Assembly: GCF_008923725.1 (NCBI RefSeq) | Contig: NZ_WBPF01000021.1 | Coordinates: 313,172-377,171, forward strand | Length of the DNA stretch: 64,000 bases | Direction of reading: 5' to 3' | From: Bacillus sp. CH140a_4T | GTDB taxonomy: Bacteria; Bacillota; Bacilli; Bacillales; Bacillaceae_G | In this document: in pieces, positions 53,589-62,627 of the stretch | Position numbering within the stretch: position 1 is the stretch's first letter | Layout: each line of letters starts with the position of its first letter | Translations under genes and position numbers: made by a program | The notes under the pieces: generated by a model | Seen by the model: the letters and a program-made list of their open reading frames with translations, nothing else | Told to the model about the DNA's origin: nothing | Databases searched by the model: none

Positions 53589-53618
53589 AAAAAAAGCTGG
53601 AGGAGTACCAGCTTTTTT
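53589..53618 (-). terminator. Terminator after dat
   Basis: AAAAAAAGCTGG/CCAGCTTTTTT stem on the minus strand. Confidence 0.85.
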
Positions 53619-53626
53619 CTTCAATA

Positions 53627-54502
53627 TTAGTTCGTAACTTTAAACAAACTAATACTTTCTTCATATGCAACTTGAAGTTTCTTTGTAATCGGTCCTCTTT
53701 CTCCGGTTCCAAACTGCTCATCACCTATTTGAACGACTGGGAATATTTCAAGTGGTGTCGCTGTGAAGAAGCACTCATCAGCTTCATATACTTCTTGTAG
53801 TGAAAATTCTCGTTCTTCTACTTCAATATGTAACTCTTTCGCTAATGTAATAACGTAATGACGGGTAATGCCGTGTAGAATGTAATTGTCAGCCGGATGT
53901 GTAATCAATTTATTATTTTTCACCATAAAGAAATTTGAATGACACCCTTCCGTTACAATTCCATCTCGTACTAATATCGCTTCTTGATAGCCTTGTTCGT
54001 TTATTTTATTTTTAATCATAATATTAGGTAGCAGGTTTAAAGATTTTATATGGCAAAACTTCCAGCGTATATCCTCTTCTACAGTAACTTTTATTCCTCT
54101 TTCCATAGCAGCAATTGGCCTTGGAAACGAAACAATATTTGCAAAATATGTTGGTTGCATATTTGACTCATATACATGATTACGTGCTTGAGCACCTCTT
54201 GATATTTGCAAATATACATTCCCATCTTCTTGAAATTGATTTTTTTCAATCATTTCATGTAACTCTTCCACTAATTTTTCCTTAGTAAACGGTGGAATTA
54301 GTTTTATTTCTTCCATAGACTTAAAGAATCGTTCCAAATGTAGATCTAATAAATGTGGCTTCCCATCATATAGTCTGAATACCTCATATATACCATCACC
54401 AAATTGAAAGCCTCTCTCCTCTAATGGAATCATCGGCTGTTCTTCCTTTGTATTTACAATTCTTCCATTAAACAAAATCCAATCTTTATGAGTAGCTTTC
54501 AT
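53627..54502 (-). CDS. dat: D-amino-acid transaminase
   Basis: This 291-residue class IV PLP aminotransferase has the PLP lysine in CHIKSLNLLPNIM, ISRGAQARNH, and the C-terminal DECFFTATPLEIFPV. It makes D-glutamate or D-alanine for the cell wall and possibly spore cortex. It is close to the well-known Bacillus D-AAT. Monocistronic. Confidence 0.92.
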   Translation of the reverse strand: MKATHKDWILFNGRIVNTKEEQPMIPLEERGFQFGDGIYEVFRLYDGKPHLLDLHLERFFKSMEEIKLIPPFTKEKLVEELHEMIEKNQFQEDGNVYLQISRGAQARNHVYESNMQPTYFANIVSFPRPIAAMERGIKVTVEEDIRWKFCHIKSLNLLPNIMIKNKINEQGYQEAILVRDGIVTEGCHSNFFMVKNNKLITHPADNYILHGITRHYVITLAKELHIEVEEREFSLQEVYEADECFFTATPLEIFPVVQIGDEQFGTGERGPITKKLQVAYEESISLFKVTN

Positions 54503-54588
54503 TTATTCCCACTCCTTTATTCCATGATTGGTTTAATTGTACAACTTATCAACACTTAAAAGAAGGAATTTTCTGTATTTTTACAGAT

Positions 54589-54622
54589 AAAAAAAGTACA
54601 TCACCCATTTAAAGTGATGTAC
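54589..54622 (-). terminator. Terminator after the siderophore-binding gene
   Basis: GTACATCAC/GTGATGTAC stem followed by UUUUUUU. Confidence 0.85.
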
Positions 54623-54634
54623 CGGGCCATTCCT

Positions 54635-55597
54635 TTACTTCAGAAAATATTTTTCAATATCATCTAACATAAGGTTTGCAGCTACAATACCACCTGCTGT
54701 ATTCCAAATTACTTCATCTACTTGGAATACTTTATTATCTTTAGAAGCCTGTAACTGTTTAAAGAGCGGATCTTCTGTCCATTCTTTCGCTAACGTGTTT
54801 CCTTCATTATTCTTATCCGCATCTTTATCAGATGTGAAATAGAATAAATAGTCCCCGTCCATATTTGGAATTTGTTCTTTTGTAATTCCTTTTATCGCAA
54901 ATTCATCTTTATCTTGTAGTGGTGGTCGTTTAAACCCAATATCATTTAATACAACGCCTGAGAATGAATTTTTTTGATAAATACGAACATCACCTGGGAC
55001 GAAGCGAATAATGGAAACTTTAGAGTTAATTTTATCACCTAATTGTTCTTTTATTCCTGCAATACGCTTTTTATAATCATTAAGAGCATTTTGTCCTTCT
55101 TTTTCTTTATTTACAGCTTTTGTATAAAGCGTAAAGTTTTCTTTCCAATCACCGCGCAATGTTTCAGCATATACTGTTGGCGCGATTTCTTTTAACTGCT
55201 CATATATTTTTTCGTGACGCATTTTATTTCCAATAATTAAATCCGGCTTAAGCTTCATTACTGCCTCTAAATTAATGTCACGCTCAGTTCCTACTACTTT
55301 CGTATCTTTTAACTCTTTTGCTAAATGAGGATACCATTCATCACCAGCTCGTGGTTTTGTCGTTCCAACTGGCGTTACTCCAACAGTTACAAGTGCCTCA
55401 GCACCCTCATTTGTTAAAACAACAACTCTTTTTGGCGTACCATTCACTGTCGTTTCGCCCATTGCATGTTTTATCGTATATGAATCTTTAGCATTAGCTG
55501 ATGTATCTTTTTCTTTCTTCTCTTCTTTACCGCACCCTGCGATTATAATCGTTAATAACATAACGCAAAGTATAAGCATATTTTTAGTACGTGTCAT
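54635..55597 (-). CDS. Iron-siderophore ABC transporter binding lipoprotein (YfiY-like)
   Basis: This 320-residue lipoprotein has the signal MLILCVMLLTIIIAGCG (lipobox IAGC) and two TroA/FhuD-like lobes: RVVVLTNEGAEALVTVGVTPVG, LKPDLIIGNK, and WNTAGGIVAANLMLDDIEKY. It binds an Fe(III)-siderophore outside the cell. A Fur-box-like site at 55611-55625 lies 14 bp upstream. No permease or ATPase genes are adjacent, so it must feed a transporter encoded elsewhere. Close in style to B. subtilis YfiY (hydroxycarboxylate siderophores). Confidence 0.9.
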   Translation of the reverse strand: MTRTKNMLILCVMLLTIIIAGCGKEEKKEKDTSANAKDSYTIKHAMGETTVNGTPKRVVVLTNEGAEALVTVGVTPVGTTKPRAGDEWYPHLAKELKDTKVVGTERDINLEAVMKLKPDLIIGNKMRHEKIYEQLKEIAPTVYAETLRGDWKENFTLYTKAVNKEKEGQNALNDYKKRIAGIKEQLGDKINSKVSIIRFVPGDVRIYQKNSFSGVVLNDIGFKRPPLQDKDEFAIKGITKEQIPNMDGDYLFYFTSDKDADKNNEGNTLAKEWTEDPLFKQLQASKDNKVFQVDEVIWNTAGGIVAANLMLDDIEKYFLK

Positions 55598-55610
55598 AAG
55601 TCCTCCTAGT

Positions 55611-55625
55611 TGAAATTGATTATCA
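55611..55625. promoter_or_regulatory. Fur box upstream of the siderophore-binding gene
   Basis: TGAAATTGATTATCA matches the 7-1-7 Fur pattern TGATAATNATTATCA in 12 of 15 bases, just ahead of an iron-uptake gene. Confidence 0.7.
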
Positions 55626-55822
55626 TTTACATTTTAAAGAGTAATGTATATCTCATACATTGTCAATAGATATATCAGAAAACTTTTTCAATATATATAA
55701 TTTAGACCTCATTTTTATTCAAACTATTACTTATTTTTTATCCATATTTTTTAACCGTAACATATGAAAAATAAACGGACATAAGAAAGTAATTGTAATT
55801 CCAGTCAATACATAACGTAAAT

Positions 55823-55850
55823 AAAAAAACCGCCTTATGTAAGGCGGTTT
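55823..55850 (-). terminator. Terminator overlapping the end of the small membrane gene
   Basis: AAACCGCCTT/AAGGCGGTTT stem followed by UUUUUUU; the stop codon lies in the loop. Confidence 0.85.
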
Positions 55851-56164
55851 CTATCATTTTGCTTTAACCAATTTAAAATAAATATATACGATTGATAGTG
55901 AATATAACGTATGCAAAATAAAAGAAATAAAAAAGCTATTCCAGCGCTACTATACAGCAAACCGAACTTTACAAAAATATTTAAAAGCGGCGGAAAGTTC
56001 GTTATGTTTTGTAATGTAATAAGCATACTAAACAAAAGAAAAAAAACAGGGGCATATTGTAATTCATACGGCTTTTTCTTCATATTCATTCTTTTTCGAA
56101 TGAACATATGGATTAGCTCTGCTACTACAAAACACCCTCCAATTAATACAAGACCAGAAGTCAT
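55835..56164 (-). CDS. Small membrane protein of unknown function
   Basis: This 109-residue protein has three to four hydrophobic segments (SGLVLIGGCFVVAELIHMFI; APVFFLLFSMLITLQNI; AGIAFLFLLFCIRYI). ATG 56164 is 10 nt after AGGTGG; ATG 56170 is closer and possible. No family recognised. Confidence 0.6.
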   Translation of the reverse strand: MTSGLVLIGGCFVVAELIHMFIRKRMNMKKKPYELQYAPVFFLLFSMLITLQNITNFPPLLNIFVKFGLLYSSAGIAFLFLLFCIRYIHYQSYIFILNWLKQNDRNRLT

Positions 56165-56212
56165 CGTCATATATCCACCTGCCTTATATTTATCCCGCGT
56201 AACTACGCATCA

Positions 56213-56572
56213 TTATATTTTCTTCACATATATTCCATCTTCTTCATTAAAACCAAAGCTCTCTATGAAAGATTTAGCTTGTTCGGTTAATTCCGTTTGT
56301 ATTACTTTTATCTCTTTCACATTTCTTTCTTTCATCATCGTTTCAAATGTAAAATACGTATTTGTTCCATAACCATAACTTTGATAATCAAAGTGAATAA
56401 TTAACTGAGATAAAACCGCACTCTCCTCTTGAACACGATAATCTATTACACCAATATATGTATCATCAACTTTCACACAATACTGTACCTGATTCTCACT
56501 TAAACTATGTGAGCGAAACATTTCTTTCACAACGTTTTCATTTTCTACATTTACTTTTTCAAACATAATCAT
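56213..56572 (-). CDS. Small GNAT family acetyltransferase
   Basis: This 119-residue protein has the compact GNAT pattern: strand VDDTYIGVIDYRV, then LSQLIIHFDYQSYGYGTNTYFTFETMM, where QSYGYGT takes the acetyl-CoA loop role, and a final FIESFGFNEED. Substrate unknown. AAAGGATGG precedes ATG 56572. Confidence 0.7.
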   Translation of the reverse strand: MIMFEKVNVENENVVKEMFRSHSLSENQVQYCVKVDDTYIGVIDYRVQEESAVLSQLIIHFDYQSYGYGTNTYFTFETMMKERNVKEIKVIQTELTEQAKSFIESFGFNEEDGIYVKKI

Positions 56573-56623
56573 ATGTTGTCCATCCTTTTACTATTATTGT
56601 ATCAATAGTTCGTTCTATTTATG

Positions 56624-56661
56624 AAAAAAACCTTAAGATCATATGCGATCTTAAGGTTTTT
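56624..56661 (-). terminator. Terminator after asnB
   Basis: AACCTTAAGATC/GATCTTAAGGTT perfect 12-bp stem with a U-tract. Confidence 0.9.
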
Positions 56662-56665
56662 CTAA

Positions 56666-58567
56666 TTAAACTAAGCTATACGCACGTTTCGTTTCTTCGT
56701 GGAACTTATTCGTATCGTATTTATGCTCAACATAAATTTGATGCCATACCATAAACGCAAGTACAGTCCAAATTTTACGGCTATAATCGCCTTTATCTGC
56801 ACAATGTGCTTCCAGTAAGTTTAATACGTACTGTTTGTCGATTAAATGCTCTGTTTTACTCTCGTTTATAATATTGATAGCCCAATCATGCATTTCGTCT
56901 TTTAACCAATGACGAATTGGTACTGGGAATCCAAGTTTTTTACGATCTAATACGTGATCTGGAACAATTCCGCGTGCTGCTTCACGTAAAATAGCTTTCG
57001 TAGTTCCGTTAGCAATCTTTAATTCAGTTGGGATTTTAGATGCAACATCAAATACTTCTTTATCTAAGAACGGTACACGAAGTTCTAATGAGTTTGCCAT
57101 TGTCATTTTATCAGCTTTTAATAAAATGTCACCGCGTAACCATGTGAACATGTCAATGTACTGCATTTTACTTACATCATCATAATCTTTAATTTCGTTA
57201 TACAATGGTTTCGTGATATCCATATAGTTAACACTTTCATCGTAATACTTCATTAATTCAGCTTTCTCTTCTTCACGGAAGATTTTCGCGTTTCCATAGT
57301 AACGCTCTTCAATTGGCGTACATCCACGCTCTAAGAAGCTCTTTCCTTTAAATCCTTCTTTAAGAGCACCACTTAATGCTTTTAGAACGCTCTTACCTGG
57401 GCTAGGAATGTAAGAGAACATTTTTAGTGAGTTTGGCTCACGATAAATGTTATAACCACCAAATAGCTCGTCTGCACCTTCACCTGAAAGAACAACTGTT
57501 ACATGCTTACGTGCTTCTTTTGCCACAAAGTACAATGGTACAGCTGCTGGATCTGCTAAAGGATCATCCATATGCCAAATGATTTTTGGGAACTCATCCA
57601 TAAACTCTTTCGCTGAAATGAATACGTTATGGTTTTTAACGCCTAATTTCTCAGCAGTTTCTTTGGCAACATCAACTTCACTGAAACCACGTTGTTCAAA
57701 ACCAATAGAGAATGTTAAAAGATTTGGATTCATTTCTCTTGCGATAGAAGCGATAATAGATGAATCGATACCACCAGATAAGAATGAACCTACTGGTACA
57801 TCACTGCGCATATGCACTTTTACTGAATCATATAACACATCACGAATTGCTTGGATATGCTCCTCTTTCGTTGCGCTTGAAGCATTGAAATAAGGTTTCC
57901 AGTAGCGATGGATTTCCATCTCTTTACCGACTTCTTTTACGAAATAATGACCAGGCTCGATTTTATTAACATCAATTGTTAATGTTTCTGGCTCTGGACC
58001 ATATTGGTACGTAAAGTAATGTTGTAGTGACGTTGGATTAACGCCTTTATCTTCCATCACATGCATAATACTTTTCTTCTCAGATGCGAAGAATGTAGTA
58101 TCACCTTGTTGTGCGATGTATAAAGGTTTAATACCGAAGTGGTCACGTGCACCGAAAAGTTTCTTCTCTTCACGATCCCAAATCATAAATGCAAACATAC
58201 CACGAAGATAGTCTACACATTTTTCTTTCATATGTGCATACAATGCAATGATAACTTCTGTATCAGATTGTGTTGCAAACGTTGCACCTTTTTCAAGTAA
58301 CATTTCACGTAATTCTACATAGTTGTAAATTTCACCATTAAAAATAATTACATATCGATCATTTTCATAAGTTAGCGGCTGATGTCCTGCCTCTAAGTCA
58401 ATGATGCTTAAACGGCGGAAGCCAAATTGTACATGTTCATCACGAAAATATCCTTCGTCATCTGGACCGCGGTGGAAAATCATCGTGTTCATATTTTCAA
58501 ATTGATGTTTTTCTGTTTCTGAAAACTCTCTAGGGTTTTCACATAAACATCCTACAAAACCACACAT
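56666..58567 (-). CDS. asnB: Asparagine synthetase (glutamine-hydrolysing), AsnB type
   Basis: This 633-residue enzyme has the N-terminal glutaminase Cys exposed after Met (MCGFVGC), RRLSIIDLEAGHQPL and FNGEIYNYVELR. The synthetase domain has the pyrophosphate loop SGGIDSS, SGEGADELFGGYNIYRE and RVPFLDKEVFDVA. Length (633) and sequence fit B. subtilis AsnB (632) better than AsnO or AsnH. It makes asparagine from aspartate and glutamine. No T-box leader was seen upstream. Monocistronic. Confidence 0.93.
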   Translation of the reverse strand: MCGFVGCLCENPREFSETEKHQFENMNTMIFHRGPDDEGYFRDEHVQFGFRRLSIIDLEAGHQPLTYENDRYVIIFNGEIYNYVELREMLLEKGATFATQSDTEVIIALYAHMKEKCVDYLRGMFAFMIWDREEKKLFGARDHFGIKPLYIAQQGDTTFFASEKKSIMHVMEDKGVNPTSLQHYFTYQYGPEPETLTIDVNKIEPGHYFVKEVGKEMEIHRYWKPYFNASSATKEEHIQAIRDVLYDSVKVHMRSDVPVGSFLSGGIDSSIIASIAREMNPNLLTFSIGFEQRGFSEVDVAKETAEKLGVKNHNVFISAKEFMDEFPKIIWHMDDPLADPAAVPLYFVAKEARKHVTVVLSGEGADELFGGYNIYREPNSLKMFSYIPSPGKSVLKALSGALKEGFKGKSFLERGCTPIEERYYGNAKIFREEEKAELMKYYDESVNYMDITKPLYNEIKDYDDVSKMQYIDMFTWLRGDILLKADKMTMANSLELRVPFLDKEVFDVASKIPTELKIANGTTKAILREAARGIVPDHVLDRKKLGFPVPIRHWLKDEMHDWAINIINESKTEHLIDKQYVLNLLEAHCADKGDYSRKIWTVLAFMVWHQIYVEHKYDTNKFHEETKRAYSLV

Positions 58568-58728
58568 ACTTCTTACCCTCTTTCAGTTTTCATTCTGTCT
58601 ATATACTACTATATCAACCCTATTTATACTAGCATAATCAATTGAATATGGCGACCAAAAACTATAAAAAAATCACTCCATTTCACATTTTTAACAATTT
58701 TTTATGAAAACATGAAAACTAGGCAATC

Positions 58729-58755
58729 ACCTTTCTCCGCTTTTGTCATATGATA
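58729..58755 (+). promoter_or_regulatory. Sigma-K-like promoter of the Hsp20 gene
   Basis: AC-N16-CATATGATA (58729-58730, 58747-58755) is an exact match to the sigma-K form AC-N16-CATANNNTA, with the predicted start about 22 nt before the gene's ATG. Confidence 0.55.
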
Positions 58756-58784
58756 TTGCAAATTGATTTCTAGGAGGGAATTCC

Positions 58785-59249
58785 ATGAGTGAAGAAAAAA
58801 AAGACTCTTCTCGCCCACCGGTTCGCAATTATTTAAAACAAATTGATGATTTCTTTGAGCAAACACCACTTCGCAATGTAATCGCTGATTTAAATCATTT
58901 TTTCCAAAAAGGAAACCGTTTATTAACATTCCCTGTAGATTTATATGAAGTTGGTGAAGAGCTTGTAGTTACAGCTGAACTGCCGGGTATCCAAAAAGAA
59001 CAAATTCAAATTGAAATACAAACTGAATACTTAAAGGTCTCTGTAAAAGAAGAGATACTAGAAGAAGCAGATGAAGAAACATCTCATAACTATTATCGCC
59101 GAGAACGTTCCATTTCAGAAGCATCAAGATTGATTAAATTACCGTACTCAATTAATAAAAAAGCAGCGAAAGCTTCGTATCAAAACGGCGTGTTAGAAAT
59201 TCGGGCACCAAAACTTCCGCAACAACATGACATTTTATCCATCGACTAA
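58785..59249 (+). CDS. Hsp20/alpha-crystallin family small heat-shock protein
   Basis: This 154-residue protein has an N-terminal region of about 50 residues and then an alpha-crystallin domain: PVDLYEVGEELVVTAELPGIQKEQIQIEI, YYRRERSISEASRLIKLPYSI and the terminal AKASYQNGVLEIRAPK. TAGGAGGG lies ahead of ATG 58785. A sigma-K-like promoter suggests late mother-cell expression, like the spore-coat sHsps CotM and CotP, rather than heat-shock control; no CIRCE or sigma-B site was noted. Confidence 0.88.
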   Translation: MSEEKKDSSRPPVRNYLKQIDDFFEQTPLRNVIADLNHFFQKGNRLLTFPVDLYEVGEELVVTAELPGIQKEQIQIEIQTEYLKVSVKEEILEEADEETSHNYYRRERSISEASRLIKLPYSINKKAAKASYQNGVLEIRAPKLPQQHDILSID

Positions 59250-59253
59250 TGTA

Positions 59254-59286
59254 AAAAAAGAAGGGTGCTGTGCACCCTTCTTTTTA
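59254..59286. terminator. Bidirectional terminator
   Basis: AAAGAAGGGTGC/GCACCCTTCTTT stem between the Hsp20 and SCO1 genes. Confidence 0.9.
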
Positions 59287-59871
59287 ATCCGCTAATCGCT
59301 TCATATCACGTATAATGTCTTCGTACGGTGTATTACTAATACCATTATACTTTTTCATTACTTTTCCGTTTTGATCAATTAAATAAAATGATGTACCATG
59401 CATAACTTGACCATTTTCCGGTTTATCTACAAGTGATTGGAAATTATCTTTTGAAAACTTTGTAATATCTTCTAACGAATAACCCGTTAATAAATTCCAG
59501 TTACTAGTATCCTCTGTAAACTTTTGAATGAAAGCCTTCAGATTCTCAGGCTTATCAAGGTCTGGATCTACACTAAACGAAACAAACTGAACGTCTAATT
59601 TCTCTTCTTTTGCCATCTTTTGCAGTTTTGCCATATTAGCAGTCATTGGCGGACAAACTGTTTGGCAATTTGTGAACATAAAATCTGCAACCCAAACTTT
59701 CCCTTTTAAATCTTTTGTACCAAATGGCTTTCCATCTTGATTTGTAAATTGGAACGTTTCTAAATCCCAATTTAATGGTTTACGAAGCTTTGAACCTGAT
59801 CCACTACATCCAGCAAGTACAAAGAGACAAAATACAACCATAAGACCAATTATTTTTTGATAACGCTTCAT
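59284..59871 (-). CDS. ypmQ: SCO1/SenC copper chaperone lipoprotein (YpmQ-like)
   Basis: This 195-residue lipoprotein has the signal GLMVVFCLFVLAGCSG (lipobox LAGC) and a thioredoxin-like SCO domain with the copper-binding CxxxC in TNCQTVCPP and the distal His in VMHGTSFYLI. It helps assemble the Cu-A centre of cytochrome c oxidase outside the membrane. DegV, YpmT-like and this gene are also neighbours in B. subtilis. Monocistronic. Confidence 0.93.
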   Translation of the reverse strand: MKRYQKIIGLMVVFCLFVLAGCSGSGSKLRKPLNWDLETFQFTNQDGKPFGTKDLKGKVWVADFMFTNCQTVCPPMTANMAKLQKMAKEEKLDVQFVSFSVDPDLDKPENLKAFIQKFTEDTSNWNLLTGYSLEDITKFSKDNFQSLVDKPENGQVMHGTSFYLIDQNGKVMKKYNGISNTPYEDIIRDMKRLAD

Positions 59872-60206
59872 TTATAAACCTCTTTTCTCTATCCTAAATT
59901 TAAATAGGTTATGTTTATCATAACAAAAGTTAACACTACGAGAAAATTGTTTACTACATTTGTTCACGAAATCGTACGAATTTATGTATGTTACTTCTTA
60001 ATTTCAAGCGAATTACTAGACAAAATATATTTTTTTACTATTATTTCTCTAAATAAAAGGTGCAAAACTAATTTTATTGTTACTTTTGTAAACGCATCCC
60101 CCTATTTTTTAACAATTCCTTAAACATTCATCCATGTTATACACTGTATTCCTTAACAACATTTCGGTACAATACAATTACAACGATTTTAAATGAGGTG
60201 ATGTTC
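59872..60206. other. Gap between ypmQ and the MBL-fold gene
   Basis: AT-rich divergent promoter region; a 70-codon open frame inside it lacks a ribosome site and looks like noise. Nothing else seen. Confidence 0.4.
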
Positions 60207-61181
60207 ATGACAAAACGTTATGAAAACATGGATAATGTGAGCACAAAAAAATCAATTCGTTCCTTTATACGTTGGCGAAAAGAACGAAAACAAAATAAAA
60301 AGGATTTTTCTTTTTTAGTAGAACAATCACCTGTTAAACAAAGTAAATTCCTACAAAACAACTTTGAAAAGACGACTGTAACTTGGATTGGTCATTCCTC
60401 ATTCCTTATTCAAACGAATGGGCTAAATATATTAACAGATCCAGTATGGGCTACTAAATTAAAATTAGTTCCAAGACTTACTGAACCTGGTCTTTCAATA
60501 CAAGAACTACCTAAAATTGATATTGTCCTCATTTCGCACGGTCATTATGATCATTTAGATTTTTCAACGCTTCGCCAGCTAGATGATGATGTTTTATACC
60601 TTGTACCTATTGGACTGAAAAAATTATTTACTCGCAAAAAATTTACTCATGTAGAAGAATATAATTGGTGGGAAAATACAATCATTAATGATGTTTCCTT
60701 TCACTTCGTACCTGCTCAGCACTGGACGAGAAGATCATTATTTGATATGAATACATCTCACTGGGGTGGATGGATTATTAATAATGAAACAACGAAAGAA
60801 ACCATTTATTTTTGTGGTGACAGTGGTTACTTCCAAGGTTTCAAAGAAATTGGCAAACGCTTTTCAATTGATATTGCCCTTATGCCAATTGGCGCTTATG
60901 AACCAGAATGGTTTATGAAAGTATCTCATGTTTCACCTGAAGAGGCAGTGCAAGCTTATTTAGATTTAAACGCTACACACTTTATACCGATGCATTACGG
61001 AGCTTTTGCCCTCGCTGATGAAACACCCCGCGAGGCAGTAACAAGGCTTCGAAATAATTGGAATTTACGTATGTTACCGTGGGAACAACTGCATGTACTC
61101 TTTTTAGGCCAAACTTTTACTTATAATAGTGCAACAAACGGTAAGCAAGTAAATGAAAAAATTGAAACATTACACGTATAA
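60207..61181 (+). CDS. MBL-fold metallohydrolase (NAPE-PLD/UlaG-like)
   Basis: This 324-residue metallo-beta-lactamase-fold enzyme has the metal motif ISHGHYDHLDF (HxHxDH), further ligands in PAQHWTRR, CGDSGYFQGF (Asp) and IPMHYGAF (His). The layout is close to NAPE-PLD-like and L-ascorbate-6-P lactonase-like enzymes. It may hydrolyse a phosphodiester or lactone; substrate unknown. ATG 60207 follows GAGGTGATG; an earlier in-frame start at 60198 overlaps that site. Confidence 0.87.
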   Translation: MTKRYENMDNVSTKKSIRSFIRWRKERKQNKKDFSFLVEQSPVKQSKFLQNNFEKTTVTWIGHSSFLIQTNGLNILTDPVWATKLKLVPRLTEPGLSIQELPKIDIVLISHGHYDHLDFSTLRQLDDDVLYLVPIGLKKLFTRKKFTHVEEYNWWENTIINDVSFHFVPAQHWTRRSLFDMNTSHWGGWIINNETTKETIYFCGDSGYFQGFKEIGKRFSIDIALMPIGAYEPEWFMKVSHVSPEEAVQAYLDLNATHFIPMHYGAFALADETPREAVTRLRNNWNLRMLPWEQLHVLFLGQTFTYNSATNGKQVNEKIETLHV

Positions 61182-61258
61182 CGTAACTACTTATTTTCTA
61201 TATCTAACATATACTATAGAAAATCATAAAGTGAAACTTTAATCAGTGGGTGTTTTCT

Positions 61259-61342
61259 ATGAATGAATATTTACAGACTCGCTATATCATTAGCGGGAGT
61301 GCCTGTATAACGCTTCTTATTTCTTACTTTCTATTCACATAA
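61259..61342 (+). CDS. Candidate 27-residue membrane peptide
   Basis: ATG 61259 opens a 27-codon frame: MNEYLQTRY, then a single hydrophobic helix ending SYFLFT, with stop TAA 61340-61342. GTGGGTG lies about 6 nt upstream, and the perfect terminator 61341-61380 starts on its stop codon, which is what a real short gene would look like. No family recognised. Confidence 0.5.
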   Translation: MNEYLQTRYIISGSACITLLISYFLFT

Positions 61343-61380
61343 AAAAGCTACTTGAAAATATATTTCAAGTAGCTTTTTTA
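61341..61380. terminator. Bidirectional terminator
   Basis: AAAAAAGCTACTTGAAA and its complement around ATATAT; it serves the small peptide and degV. Confidence 0.92.
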
Positions 61381-62223
61381 TTACTCTGCTAAATACATAA
61401 ATCCGATTGCACCCGGGCCTGTATGAGTACTAATAATAGGCGTTGTAAAGAAAATTTCTGATTGAGCAAATCCACTTACTTTTTCAACAGCCGCTTTTAC
61501 ATTTTCAGCTAAAGGAATTGCTTTTGCATGTGGAATTGCTACAGCTTTTACAACTTTTCCAGCTGTATCTTCCTCAAATAACTTAGCTAATGTTTTTACA
61601 ATTTGACCTTGGCTACGCACTTTCGTTACAGGGTTATAAACACCATCTTCAAGGCTAGCAATTGGTTTTATATTAAGTAGCGAACCGATAAACGCTTTTC
61701 CTTTACCGATACGCCCACCCTTCACTAAGTTTTCTAATGTATCTACTACTACATATAAACGAGTATTCTTTCTCACTTCATCTACACGTTTTAAAATTTC
61801 TTCTAGTGAGCGTCCTTCATTTGCCATTTTCGCAGCTTCTATTACTTGATATGCTAAAGCATGTGTAATAAATTGAGAATCAACAACTGTTACTTTTGTA
61901 TCGGTCATTGATGCAGCACTATTGGCAGTTGCCACAGTACCACTCATTCCACTTGTCATATGAATGGAAAGTACTTCACTTCCATCTTCACCTAACTTGT
62001 CATACATTTCTACAAATGTACCCATTGCCGGTTGTGATGTTTTTGGTAATTCCTCTGATTTGATCATTTCTTCAATAAATTCATCAGGTTGTAAATCAAC
62101 ACGATCTAAATATGTTTGTCCATTTACAGAGATTGATAATGGTAGCACATGAATGCCATACTTATCAATTACCTCTTGTGATAAATCTGCAGTTGAATCT
62201 GTTACAATTTTAATTTTTTGCAT
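61381..62223 (-). CDS. degV: DegV family fatty-acid-binding protein
   Basis: This 280-residue DegV/FakB-fold protein begins IKIVTDSTADLSQEV and has LPKTSQPAMGTF, SGMSGTVATANSAAS and the KGGRIGKGKAFIGSLLNIKPI lipid-pocket region. DegV proteins bind fatty acids and deliver them to FakA kinase. The start is ATG 62223 (MQKIKIV) behind AAAGGGAAG. Confidence 0.9.
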   Translation of the reverse strand: MQKIKIVTDSTADLSQEVIDKYGIHVLPLSISVNGQTYLDRVDLQPDEFIEEMIKSEELPKTSQPAMGTFVEMYDKLGEDGSEVLSIHMTSGMSGTVATANSAASMTDTKVTVVDSQFITHALAYQVIEAAKMANEGRSLEEILKRVDEVRKNTRLYVVVDTLENLVKGGRIGKGKAFIGSLLNIKPIASLEDGVYNPVTKVRSQGQIVKTLAKLFEEDTAGKVVKAVAIPHAKAIPLAENVKAAVEKVSGFAQSEIFFTTPIISTHTGPGAIGFMYLAE

Positions 62224-62337
62224 ATTATATTCTTCCCTTTCCAATACGCTCTCCTTGTTATTATACTAGCATTCCCTGTGCTTTCAACAATTTCGAACAA
62301 ATTTCACCAAATTAATTATATTTTTATACCTAAAATG

Positions 62338-62363
62338 AAAAAGACAGAGTTTACTAACCCTGT
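62338..62363 (-). terminator. Terminator after the ypmT-like gene
   Basis: GACAG-GTT/AAC-CTGTC stem with a UUUUU tail on the minus strand. Confidence 0.65.
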
Positions 62364-62375
62364 CCATACTCCGTA

Positions 62376-62627
62376 TCATGCATTTTTTTCAAGGGTATTT
62401 GTTTTATATACATTTAAATAATCATTCCACTTCAAACAATTTTGCAAATATTCACGGAAAGAATACGAAAATCTTGGGTGCTTTTGTTTTTGAATTTTTG
62501 CAATAAATAATTGAAGACGAGACTGAATTAGAAACGATAATGGATGCTGTGCCTGTAGGACAGGGATTTCGAATATTTTAATACAATCCCCTGTTGAATG
62601 AGTGAAATAAAAACTTTTCGTAATCAC
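62376..62627 (-). CDS. YpmT-like small protein (DUF2535)
   Basis: From GTG 62627, 9 nt after AGAGG, the protein begins ITKSFYFTHSTGDCIKIFEIPVL and contains IQSRLQLFIAKIQ and YSFREYLQNCLKW. This matches, from memory, the small DUF2535/YpmT protein of B. subtilis, including the start. Upstream ATG 62648 would add an unmatched tail. Function unknown. It neighbours degV and ypmQ, as in B. subtilis. Confidence 0.7.
   Translation of the reverse strand: MITKSFYFTHSTGDCIKIFEIPVLQAQHPLSFLIQSRLQLFIAKIQKQKHPRFSYSFREYLQNCLKWNDYLNVYKTNTLEKNA

Noticed and set aside
58568-58784. T-box leader upstream of asnB
   Set aside because: The gap is short and no T-box sequence or antiterminator motif is visible.
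59911-60123. Plus-strand 70-codon open frame in the gap after ypmQ
   Set aside because: It has no ribosome site, is rich in Phe/Ile/Thr codons typical of AT-rich noise, and no motif is recognisable.
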